Source: Bacillota bacterium (lineage in GTDB: Bacteria > Bacillota_I > Bacilli_A > RF39 > UBA660). From it: 7,135 bases of DNA. Position numbers and translations under genes: made by a program. How positions within the stretch are numbered: the first letter of the stretch is position 1; every line of letters begins with the position of its first letter. A model generated the notes under the pieces. The model worked only from the letters and a program-made list of their open reading frames with translations, had not been told where the DNA came from and ran no database searches. The stretch is from assembly GCA_023391185.1 (NCBI GenBank), contig JAEWBI010000044.1:1-7135 (forward strand), written 5' to 3'. This document shows, in pieces, positions 1-5,383 of this stretch.

Positions 1-939
1 TAATGCATCGGCACTTTCCATAATCTCTTGAATATGATCAAAGTTTTCTTTTTCTATATAAGTAGTATTAAACCAAGAATCAACATTTTTATATCTATCT
101 ATTATTTTAGTTAAATCATTTTGAGTAGTATCAGGAAACTGTGGTAATATTACTTCAGCTATTTCTTTTGAACTATGATTATGTACATAATCCAATCCCT
201 TTTGGATAGCTTTAGTAAATCCCTCAATAATCTCTGGATTATCTTCAATGTAACTTTTTTTAGCGTTAAAAGCAGTATATGGTACTACACCACCTAATTC
301 CCCAACAGAAGCTACAACATAACCAAATCCAGCTTTTTCAACTTCAAGTGCAGTAGGCTCAAATAATGTAACAAAGTCGCCTTGACCACCTATGAAAGCA
401 CCACCCATTGCAGCAAAAGCTATACTAGTATCAATAGATACATCTTTTTTAGGGTCAATTCCATTTTGTTTTAGTGCCCATTCTAGAGTCATTTCAGGCA
501 TACCACCTTTACGCCCTCCAATAATTGTTGAACCTTTTAGATCTTCAAGTTTAAAATTATCAAATTTCTTTCTTGAAACAATAAAACTACCATCTTTTTT
601 TGTAAGTCCTGAAAAAGTTATAAGATAATCTTCAACCCCTTGGTTGTATAAATATATTGTAGCTTCACTGCCACAAAATCCAATATTTACGTCACCAGAT
701 AAAACAGCTGCTGTAACTTTATCAGCGCCAGCCGTTAAAGTTAATTCAACATCTAAACCTTCATCCTTAAAATAACCTAACTCTTTAGCAGCATACATAG
801 GGGCATAAAATATACTATGTGCTACTTCAGCAACACTTACTTTTTCTAATTCAGTATCAGTGGTTCTCTTTGGCCACATTGTAAGACTTGCTAAAAATAC
901 AATTAATATAATTACTAAATAAGTAATATATCTTTTCAA
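1..939 (-). CDS. ABC transporter substrate-binding protein, NMT1/ThiY/SsuA-like (3' end missing)
   Basis: The open frame of 313 codons runs off the left edge, so the C-terminus is missing, probably a short part of a protein of about 330 residues. Such proteins capture a small solute outside the membrane and deliver it to an ABC permease. The frame has a hydrophobic N-terminal segment (about residues 4-21). It then has HSIFYAPMYAAKELGYF (41-57), typical of NMT1-like binding proteins, GFCGSEATIYLYNQG (87-101), IIGGRKGGMPEMTLEW (139-154) and FVTLFEPTALEVEKAG (189-204). The start is TTG at 939, five bases after AAGGTGA (951-945). An in-frame GTG at 948 overlaps that Shine-Dalgarno site and is less likely. 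No cysteine follows the hydrophobic segment (the first is Cys89), so it is not a standard lipoprotein; a membrane anchor or cleaved signal peptide is inferred. The ligand cannot be told (thiamine or riboflavin precursor, sulfonate or similar). No permease or ATPase gene is in view. Confidence 0.88.
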   Translation of the reverse strand, partial: MKRYITYLVIILIVFLASLTMWPKRTTDTELEKVSVAEVAHSIFYAPMYAAKELGYFKDEGLDVELTLTAGADKVTAAVLSGDVNIGFCGSEATIYLYNQGVEDYLITFSGLTKKDGSFIVSRKKFDNFKLEDLKGSTIIGGRKGGMPEMTLEWALKQNGIDPKKDVSIDTSIAFAAMGGAFIGGQGDFVTLFEPTALEVEKAGFGYVVASVGELGGVVPYTAFNAKKSYIEDNPEIIEGFTKAIQKGLDYVHNHSSKEIAEVILPQFPDTTQNDLTKIIDRYKNVDSWFNTTYIEKENFDHIQEIMESADAL

Positions 940-962
940 ATTAATCACCTTTCCTTATTTTT

Positions 963-968
963 ATTATA
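963..968 (-). promoter_or_regulatory. Predicted -10 element for the substrate-binding protein gene
   Basis: The minus strand reads TATAAT at 968-963, 23 bases upstream of the TTG start. Transcription would begin near 956, giving a leader of only about 17 bases that begins at the purine-rich Shine-Dalgarno region. No good -35 hexamer is visible at the expected distance (986-991). The element faces the mutM promoter in the same 79-bp gap, and the two core promoters overlap. Confidence 0.5.
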
Positions 969-994
969 TTCGGTTATTTTATATAAGTTCGTGT

Positions 995-1000
995 TATAAT
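995..1000 (+). promoter_or_regulatory. Predicted -10 element for mutM
   Basis: A perfect TATAAT lies 18 bases before the mutM ATG. Initiation about seven bases downstream would place the 5' end next to GAGGTG (1008-1013), giving a leader of about 12 bases. The -35 region around 971-977 is a poor match to TTGACA, so strength is uncertain. Confidence 0.55.
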
Positions 1001-1018
1001 ATATAGCGAGGTGGTAAT

Positions 1019-1840
1019 ATGCCAGAACTTCCAGAAGTTGAAACAGTTAAGGAAACACTTAAAAATAAAGTGTTAGGAAAAAAGATAAATAATGTTAAAG
1101 TTTTATATGATGGAATAATTGAGTTTCCCACTAGTGACCAATTTATAGAGAACATAGTTGGACAAACTATAAATGATATAAAAAGACGTGGTAAATGGTT
1201 AATGTTTGAACTAGACCAATATTATTTACTTAGTCATTTAAGGATGGAAGGTAAATATAATGTTCGAAAGAAGGGTGATTCTTATGATAAACATGAACAT
1301 GTATCATTTGAATTTAATGATGGTTCGGAACTTAGATATCGTGATACGAGAAAGTTTGGGCGTATGCATTTGCTTGAAAAGGAAATTATTTACAATACCA
1401 AGCCACTTAATGAACTTGGGTTAGAACCTTGGGATGAAGATTTGACAAAATCATATTTGAAAGAAAAATATAAGTCGAAAAAATTACCAATTAAAACAGT
1501 AATACTAGATCAAAGTATAATAGTTGGAATAGGTAATATATATGCAGATGAAATACTTTTTCTTTCTAGAATAAATCCTTTTAAAAAAGTTAATGAATTA
1601 AATGATAAAGAATTAGAAAATATAATTATTAATACTAAGAATGTCTTAAAAGAAGCAATAAAAATGGGTGGAACAACAATAAGAACTTACACTTCAAGTG
1701 AAGGAGTTCACGGGAGATTTCAACAAAGTTTGCTAGTTCATGGACATGAAGGAGAATTATGTCCAGTATGCCATAATATTATAGTTAAAACAAAAATTAA
1801 TGGTAGAGGTACATATTATTGTCAAAAATGTCAAAAATAA
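1019..1840 (+). CDS. mutM: Formamidopyrimidine-DNA glycosylase (Fpg/MutM)
   Basis: Bifunctional base-excision repair enzyme that removes oxidised purines such as 8-oxoguanine and nicks the abasic site. The 273 residues match the family length. The N-terminus MPELPEVETV supplies the catalytic Pro2 (Schiff-base nucleophile after Met removal) and Glu3. Lys59 in RRGKWL is the conserved catalytic lysine. Met76, Arg111 and Phe113 (HLRMEG, DTRKFGR) correspond to the void-filling residues that replace the flipped base. GIGNIYADE (171-179) belongs to the helix-two-turn-helix region. The C-terminus carries a four-cysteine zinc finger (Cys248, Cys251, Cys268, Cys271) with the DNA-binding Arg263 in NGRGTYYC. 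The start is fixed by the essential Pro2 and by GAGGTG five bases upstream. The gene is flanked by its own promoter and terminator, so it appears monocistronic, without the polA or coaE neighbours often seen in Firmicutes. All key residues are present. Confidence 0.97.
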   Translation: MPELPEVETVKETLKNKVLGKKINNVKVLYDGIIEFPTSDQFIENIVGQTINDIKRRGKWLMFELDQYYLLSHLRMEGKYNVRKKGDSYDKHEHVSFEFNDGSELRYRDTRKFGRMHLLEKEIIYNTKPLNELGLEPWDEDLTKSYLKEKYKSKKLPIKTVILDQSIIVGIGNIYADEILFLSRINPFKKVNELNDKELENIIINTKNVLKEAIKMGGTTIRTYTSSEGVHGRFQQSLLVHGHEGELCPVCHNIIVKTKINGRGTYYCQKCQK

Positions 1841-1847
1841 GTAATAG

Positions 1848-1873
1848 AGCAGGTTAAAAATCTTGCTTTTTTT
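1848..1873 (+). terminator. Intrinsic terminator of mutM
   Basis: AGCAGG (1848-1853) pairs with CTTGCT (1862-1867) with one G-U wobble. The loop is short and A-rich, and a run of seven T follows (1867-1873). It starts eight bases after the mutM stop codon. The stem is modest, so some read-through into pyk is possible. Confidence 0.7.
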
Positions 1874-1891
1874 AATATTATATGTTAAAAT
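1863..1891 (+). promoter_or_regulatory. Predicted pyk promoter, -35 inside the mutM terminator
   Basis: TTGCTT (1863-1868) and TAAAAT (1886-1891) are separated by 17 bases. A TG one base upstream of the -10 (1883-1884) makes it an extended -10. Initiation would fall near 1898, about 29 bases before the pyk start. The -35 hexamer is the 3' arm of the mutM terminator hairpin. It matches the consensus only in its TTG, so the assignment rests mainly on spacing and the extended -10. Confidence 0.5.
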
Positions 1892-1926
1892 TGCTCTTGT
1901 TCATTAAAAAAAGGAGTTGTTATTTT

Positions 1927-3336
1927 ATGAAAAAAACTAAAATAATTTGTAGTATAGGGCCTGCTAGTACTGAACCAGAAGTTATGGCTCAAATGGTAAA
2001 TGTTGGGATGAACGTTGCAAGAATTAACTTTTCTCATGCAACAGAAGAAGAAAAACAAAATGTTGTTTCTTCAGTAAAAAAAGTTAGACAAATGACAGGA
2101 AAAAATATAGCTATTTTATATGACACTAAAGGACCAGAATTCCGTAATGGAATGGTTGAAAATGGTGAAATTAATTTAGTTGAAGGTAAAAATATTCGTG
2201 TAGTTAAAGAGAGTGTTGTAGGTAATGCTGAAAGATTTTCAGTTAATCATCCACAAGCTTTAGACTCACTTGAAAAAGGTAGTGTTATATTACTTGAAAA
2301 TGGATTAATGAAAATAGAAGTTATTTCTAAAGAAGAAGATGGAATAACTTGTAAGATAGTTAATGGTGGTATTTTAGGAAATAAAAAAAGTTTAAATGTT
2401 CCTGGAATTCACTTAGACATTCCATTTATAAGTGAACAAGATAGAGAAGATATTATTTATGCTTGTGAACATGAAGGAGACTTCTTAGCGTTATCTTTCG
2501 TTTCAACAAAAGAAGATGTTCTAGCTGCAAGAGAAATACTAAAAGCTTATAATAGAGAAGATTTAAAGATTATATCTAAAATTGAAAGCACTACAGGTGT
2601 AGACAATTTAGATTCTATTATTGAAGTTTCTGATGGTATAATGGTTGCTCGTGGAGATTTAGGTGTTGAAGTTCCTATGGAAAGATTACCTATAATTCAA
2701 AAAATGATGGTTCAAAAATGCCGTCAATATGGTAAATTTTGTATAGTTGCAACAGAAATGTTAGAATCTATGAAGAAAAATTCTCGTCCAACAAGAGCAG
2801 AAGTATCTGATGTTGCTAATGCAGTACTTGATGGTACAGATGCAGTTATGTTATCTGGTGAAACAACAGTTGGAAAATTTCCAATTGATACAGTTAGATT
2901 TATGGCAGATATATGCGAAAACACAGAAAAATATTATGACTATGATTATGTTTTTGAATCAAAAAGAGGAGAAGATATAACTGAAACAATAGCTCAAAGT
3001 GTAATTTCATGTGCTGAAACATTAGATGTGAAAATTATAGTAGCTTCAACAATGAGTGGCTATACTGCAAGAACAGTAAGTAATTTAAAACCAAAAAGTT
3101 TAATACTAGCTTCTTGCCCTACTGAAGCAGTAGCAAGATCACTTGCTTTAAACTGGGGTGTATATCCAGTTATTGTTCCAGTATTTAAAAGTACAGATGA
3201 AATAGTAAATTCTGCTAAAGAACAAGCAGCAAAATTTATGCATTTAGAATCTGGGGATATTATAGTAGTAACTGGTGGATTTAATATGCACGGTGTTGCT
3301 AAAACAACTAATTTCTTAAAGATAGAAGAAATATAA
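1927..3336 (+). CDS. pyk: Pyruvate kinase
   Basis: Cytosolic glycolytic enzyme transferring phosphate from phosphoenolpyruvate to ADP, giving pyruvate and ATP. The 469-residue form lacks the extra C-terminal PEP-utilizer-like domain of Bacillus enzymes. Visible landmarks are KKTKIICSIGPAS at the N-terminus, NVARINFSH (29-37) with catalytic Arg32, DTKGPE (66-71), the B domain (about 73-165), IISKIE (215-220) with Lys218 and metal-binding Glu220, ARGDLG (241-246) with metal-binding Asp244, RPTRAEVSDVANA (287-299) and DGTDAVMLSGE (302-312). The C-terminal regulatory domain has a serine/threonine-rich loop (373-382) where fructose bisphosphate binds in regulated homologues. The ATG at 1927 is preferred over an in-frame ATG at 1882 because AAGGAG (1911-1916) precedes it and the family begins MKKTKI. 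Local departures from consensus are ENG where DDG is usual (124-126), Ser193 where SFVR is usual, and Thr223 in the active-site signature. The core catalytic residues remain, so activity is expected. Confidence 0.96.
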   Translation: MKKTKIICSIGPASTEPEVMAQMVNVGMNVARINFSHATEEEKQNVVSSVKKVRQMTGKNIAILYDTKGPEFRNGMVENGEINLVEGKNIRVVKESVVGNAERFSVNHPQALDSLEKGSVILLENGLMKIEVISKEEDGITCKIVNGGILGNKKSLNVPGIHLDIPFISEQDREDIIYACEHEGDFLALSFVSTKEDVLAAREILKAYNREDLKIISKIESTTGVDNLDSIIEVSDGIMVARGDLGVEVPMERLPIIQKMMVQKCRQYGKFCIVATEMLESMKKNSRPTRAEVSDVANAVLDGTDAVMLSGETTVGKFPIDTVRFMADICENTEKYYDYDYVFESKRGEDITETIAQSVISCAETLDVKIIVASTMSGYTARTVSNLKPKSLILASCPTEAVARSLALNWGVYPVIVPVFKSTDEIVNSAKEQAAKFMHLESGDIIVVTGGFNMHGVAKTTNFLKIEEI

Positions 3337-3343
3337 AAAGAAA

Positions 3344-3407
3344 AAGAATTATTTAATGATTGGTTTATGTTTATATTCCATTTCCATTAAATAATTCTTA
3401 TTTTTTT
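3344..3407. terminator. Bidirectional terminator shared by pyk and tmcAL
   Basis: A perfect 15-bp inverted repeat pairs 3344-3358 with 3385-3399 around a 26-base loop. On the plus strand it is followed by seven T (3401-3407), serving pyk. On the minus strand the repeat is followed by a broken T-rich tract (complement of 3334-3345), serving tmcAL. The right arm lies wholly in tmcAL coding sequence. The left arm holds the tmcAL stop codon (3351-3349) and its last codons. The stem is A/T-rich but long. Confidence 0.8.
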
Positions 3408-4500
3408 GTTTAAATATTAAGAAATATATTGAACTAACTCTTCTTTCAATATCTAATATTTCACTATTAATATTTGAATAACCAGTTATAATAGGTAAAC
3501 TACTTTCTTTTTTTACTATATTTAAGTATTTTTTACCTTTTTCATTAAAACCTAATATTCTTATATATTCATTTGTTTTATTTCTAAGTGCTTCCTCTTT
3601 AGTAAAACCACATAGTATGTGGGTAAGCATCCTTTTGACTTTATTATAGGTATATCTCTTAGTTTTAATATTTTCTATTAGTTCATCTAAACTGTTAGAT
3701 GTATAAATGTATTTTTTGATTCTGTTTTCAATTCCTTCATCTACTGTTTGATATGTGTTTAAATTATTTATACTACTAATTATTTTATATTTTAGTAAAC
3801 CAAAATAGTCATCACTAAAACTTATCTCTTTTTGTAAATAATCATAAACAATCTGAGGAACGAATCTTTGTATTTCAGTTCTGTTTTTTAGTGCATTTCT
3901 TATGCTTGTAGCACTTACAATATCGTTGTCTAACTCTAAACTGTGAAAATCATTACTTCTTTTTATAGACATAGGAGTAATATTTGCCTTTTGAATTATT
4001 ATTTCTTTAATATATGATACTCCCAGTAAATCATTTGGTTTTTCAACTTTTATGTTTGTTAAGGTATATACAGCTTTTGATAGAGCAGTTGGATAACTTA
4101 TTCCTTCCTCTAAATACTTTTTCACAACTTCATCAAATTCTTTATTATTTATTTGAATATTTGCTATAGCTGTTAATGTATCTATATTATTAGTTTCACT
4201 TCCAAATATTAATCTATCAACATTCATGTTTTTTAATATTTCAATAGAACCTTTAGCAAAAATATCGGCACCTTGACTTGAAAAAACAAATGGTAGTTCA
4301 ATTACTATATCTACTCCTAAAGATAATGCAATATCAGTTTTATCCCACTTGTTTATAAGACTTGAATCACCACGCTGTAAAAAGTGTGAACTCATAACAA
4401 GTACGATAGTATCGTTAGGATACAGCTCTTTAATTTTATTTATATGATATAAATGTCCATTATGAAAAGGATTATATTCACAAATAATTCCGGTACTCAT
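3349..4500 (-). CDS. tmcAL: tRNA(Met) cytidine acetate ligase (TmcAL/YlbM)
   Basis: Homologue of Bacillus YlbM (TmcAL). That enzyme activates acetate with ATP and transfers it to the wobble cytidine of elongator tRNA-Met, forming N4-acetylcytidine and securing accurate AUG decoding. The 383 residues are slightly shorter than my recollection of Bacillus TmcAL (about 415). GIICEYNPFHNGHLYHI (4-20) carries the nucleotidyltransferase HxGH motif (His13, His16). SSHFLQRGD (37-45), a SATSIR phosphate-binding motif (196-201), KRYTYNKVKRMLTHILCG (281-298) and YIRILGFNEKGKKYL (312-326) follow in family order. ATG at 4500 is chosen because GAGGTGA lies four bases upstream and the family starts just before this motif. 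A farther ATG at 4545 would add 15 unrelated residues. It is divergent from yceD-rpmF, a neighbourhood shared with Bacillus from memory, and convergent with pyk. Its final codons form part of the shared terminator. Confidence 0.94.
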   Translation of the reverse strand: MSTGIICEYNPFHNGHLYHINKIKELYPNDTIVLVMSSHFLQRGDSSLINKWDKTDIALSLGVDIVIELPFVFSSQGADIFAKGSIEILKNMNVDRLIFGSETNNIDTLTAIANIQINNKEFDEVVKKYLEEGISYPTALSKAVYTLTNIKVEKPNDLLGVSYIKEIIIQKANITPMSIKRSNDFHSLELDNDIVSATSIRNALKNRTEIQRFVPQIVYDYLQKEISFSDDYFGLLKYKIISSINNLNTYQTVDEGIENRIKKYIYTSNSLDELIENIKTKRYTYNKVKRMLTHILCGFTKEEALRNKTNEYIRILGFNEKGKKYLNIVKKESSLPIITGYSNINSEILDIERRVSSIYFLIFKQKNKNYLMEMEYKHKPIIK

Positions 4501-4517
4501 AAAATCACCTCGTTTAT

Positions 4518-4526
4518 ATGATAACA
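4518..4526 (-). promoter_or_regulatory. Predicted extended -10 promoter for tmcAL
   Basis: On the minus strand TG-T-TATCAT (4526-4518) is an extended -10 with one mismatch to TATAAT. Initiation would fall near 4511, where GAGGTGA begins, so the leader is about 11 bases. The -35 region (around 4541-4546) is a poor match. The element is also covered by a small inverted repeat, ATATG/CATAT at 4516-4520 and 4525-4529, which may be chance in AT-rich DNA. Confidence 0.5.
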
Positions 4527-4561
4527 TATTTTTAAATTTATTCATATAACTAATAAAACAC

Positions 4562-4590
4562 TTGCATTTTCTTATGATTTTATGTATAAT
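4562..4590 (+). promoter_or_regulatory. Promoter of the yceD-rpmF operon
   Basis: TTGCAT (4562-4567) and a perfect TATAAT (4585-4590) are separated by the ideal 17 bases. Initiation is expected near 4597, leaving a leader of about 19 bases that holds GGTGGTGA (4604-4611) before the ATG. It is the best-formed promoter in the window, as expected for a ribosomal protein operon. Confidence 0.72.
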
Positions 4591-4615
4591 TGGTAGGTAT
4601 GTCGGTGGTGATTAA

Positions 4616-5098
4616 ATGATTATTGATATTAGTAAATTAAAAAATGGATCTGAAATTAACATTGAAGTTAATGAAGTTATTAATGTTGATAAAGAAACAT
4701 TAAAAAAAGTAAATGTCTTAGATATTAAAAATGCTTCTGTAAGTGGATATATTCATGATGATGAAATGCAAAATTATTATTTAGATTTACTTGTTACTGG
4801 AACTATGGTTTTACCTTGTTCTGTAACATTACAACCGGTTGACTATCCTTTTGAAACCAAAATTGAAGGAGATTATTCAGAGATGATGTCAGAAATAGGA
4901 GATTTTGGTGAAAAAGTAAAAAATTGTATTGATATTTTTCCTATTATATGGGAAAATATACTAATGGAAATTCCTATAAAAGTTACTTGTCCAGATGCTA
5001 CTGATTTGAAGCTATCTGGTGATGGTTGGAAATTAGTAACTGAAGGGGAAGAACAAGAACAAACTTCGGCTTTTGATAAGCTTAAGGATCTACTATAG
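4616..5098 (+). CDS. yceD: YceD/YlbN family protein (DUF177)
   Basis: Small cytosolic protein of the DUF177 family, almost always encoded just before rpmF. Family members have been linked to 23S rRNA or ribosome large-subunit maturation, but the exact activity is not settled. At 160 residues it is near family length. TGTMVLPCSVTLQPVDYPFE (61-80) is the conserved central strand region. PIIWENILMEIPIKVTCPD (109-127) is the second conserved block, and the end SAFDKLKDLL matches the usual 'DPR-LA-KLKDLL' terminus. The central block keeps Cys68, but the second cysteine of the CxxC often found here is Thr71. The ATG at 4616 follows GGTGGTGA by four bases. The gene has its own promoter, and its stop lies 17 bases before the chosen rpmF start, so the two genes are surely cotranscribed. 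Confidence 0.9.
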   Translation: MIIDISKLKNGSEINIEVNEVINVDKETLKKVNVLDIKNASVSGYIHDDEMQNYYLDLLVTGTMVLPCSVTLQPVDYPFETKIEGDYSEMMSEIGDFGEKVKNCIDIFPIIWENILMEIPIKVTCPDATDLKLSGDGWKLVTEGEEQEQTSAFDKLKDLL

Positions 5099-5115
5099 GA
5101 AAAGAGGTGTTTATG

Positions 5116-5328
5116 ATGATGAAATTAAATATTCAATTATTTGCTGTACCATTTAGAAAAGTTAGTAAAACTAGAGGTAGAATGAGAAGAACTCATTATA
5201 AAATTAGCGAAAATAGCACAACTAAATGTCCAAAATGTGGTGCTGACGTAAGACCACATAGAGTATGTGCTGCTTGCGGTACTTACAAAGGAAAAGAAGT
5301 AATTAAAAAAGAAGAAACAGCTGCATAG
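5116..5328 (+). CDS. rpmF: 50S ribosomal protein L32 with an N-terminal Prp-like cleavable extension
   Basis: Zinc-ribbon protein of the large ribosomal subunit. AVPFRKVSKTRGRMRRTHYK (10-29) is the typical L32 N-terminal region. Cys38, Cys41, Cys51 and Cys54 form the zinc ribbon, followed by the family signature GTYKGKEV. L32 normally starts M-AVPFR, but here nine residues, MMKLNIQLF, precede Ala10. This is not an overcalled start: codons between the ATGs and Ala10 are TTA, AAT, ATT, CAA, TTA and TTT, with no ATG, GTG or TTG. The extension resembles the L27 presequence cut by the Prp protease. ATGs occur at 5113, 5116 and 5119, with GAGGTG at 5104-5109. Position 5116 gives the best six-base spacing, but the neighbours are possible, as is a GTG at 5107 overlapping that site. 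The full product is 70 residues; cleavage would leave 61. The gene is last in the yceD operon and ends in a terminator that includes its stop codon. Confidence 0.95.
   Translation: MMKLNIQLFAVPFRKVSKTRGRMRRTHYKISENSTTKCPKCGADVRPHRVCAACGTYKGKEVIKKEETAA
5125..5145 (+). other. Putative Prp-type protease cleavage motif in L32 (LNIQLF|A)
   Basis: These codons specify Leu-Asn-Ile-Gln-Leu-Phe followed by Ala. Ribosomal protein L27 of Staphylococcus aureus begins with a presequence ending LNLQFF, cut before Ala by the cysteine protease Prp, and Bacillus L27 has LDLQFF before Ala. The L32 motif matches at Leu, Asn, Gln, the final Phe and the following Ala, with conservative Leu-to-Ile and Phe-to-Leu changes. 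Cleavage would give AVPFRK, the normal mature L32 end. That it is cleaved is inference. Confidence 0.7.
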
Positions 5329-5341
5329 TTGTTTTTTTTTT
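5316..5341 (+). terminator. Intrinsic terminator of yceD-rpmF
   Basis: AACAGCT (5316-5322) pairs with AGTTGTT (5327-5333), with one G-U wobble, across a four-base GCAT loop. The stem can lengthen with A-U pairs, and ten T follow (5332-5341). The 5' arm is the end of rpmF coding sequence, and the TAG stop (5326-5328) spans the loop and 3' arm. Confidence 0.78.
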
Positions 5342-5357
5342 GTATTTTTAGTATAAT
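5329..5357 (+). promoter_or_regulatory. Predicted promoter of the prepilin-like gene, -35 inside the rpmF terminator
   Basis: TTGTTT (5329-5334) lies in the 3' arm of the rpmF terminator. It is 17 bases from a perfect TATAAT (5352-5357). Initiation near 5364 leaves a leader of about 20 bases containing GAGGGTG (5371-5377). The -35 matches the consensus only in TTG. Confidence 0.58.
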
Positions 5358-5383
5358 AAAAATTAGAATAGAGGGTGCTATAA

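Noticed and set aside
392..628. 78-codon plus-strand open frame
   Set aside because: It lies antisense within the substrate-binding protein gene, has no ribosome binding site and no recognisable domain. The opposite strand carries clear family motifs.
1882..1926. 15-codon N-terminal extension of pyruvate kinase
   Set aside because: The upstream ATG overlaps the predicted promoter, has no Shine-Dalgarno site, and adds residues absent from the family. ATG 1927 has AAGGAG and the canonical MKKTKI start.
2724..2924. 66-codon minus-strand open frame
   Set aside because: It is antisense to the most conserved part of pyk (RPTRAE and SGE region) and has no recognisable start signals or protein features.
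4501..4545. 15-codon N-terminal extension of TmcAL
   Set aside because: It covers the predicted promoter and the GAGGTGA site that serves ATG 4500. The family begins just before the nucleotidyltransferase motif.
4501..4615. Riboswitch, L32 autoregulatory leader or small RNA in the tmcAL-yceD gap
   Set aside because: Predicted leaders are about 11 and 19 bases, and no stable stem or known motif is visible. Back-to-back promoters explain the gap.
5125..5145. Phage origin of the LNIQLFA segment
   Set aside because: Similar N-termini occur in phage structural proteins, but here the motif is in frame with a complete L32 in its normal yceD operon, and no phage genes are nearby.
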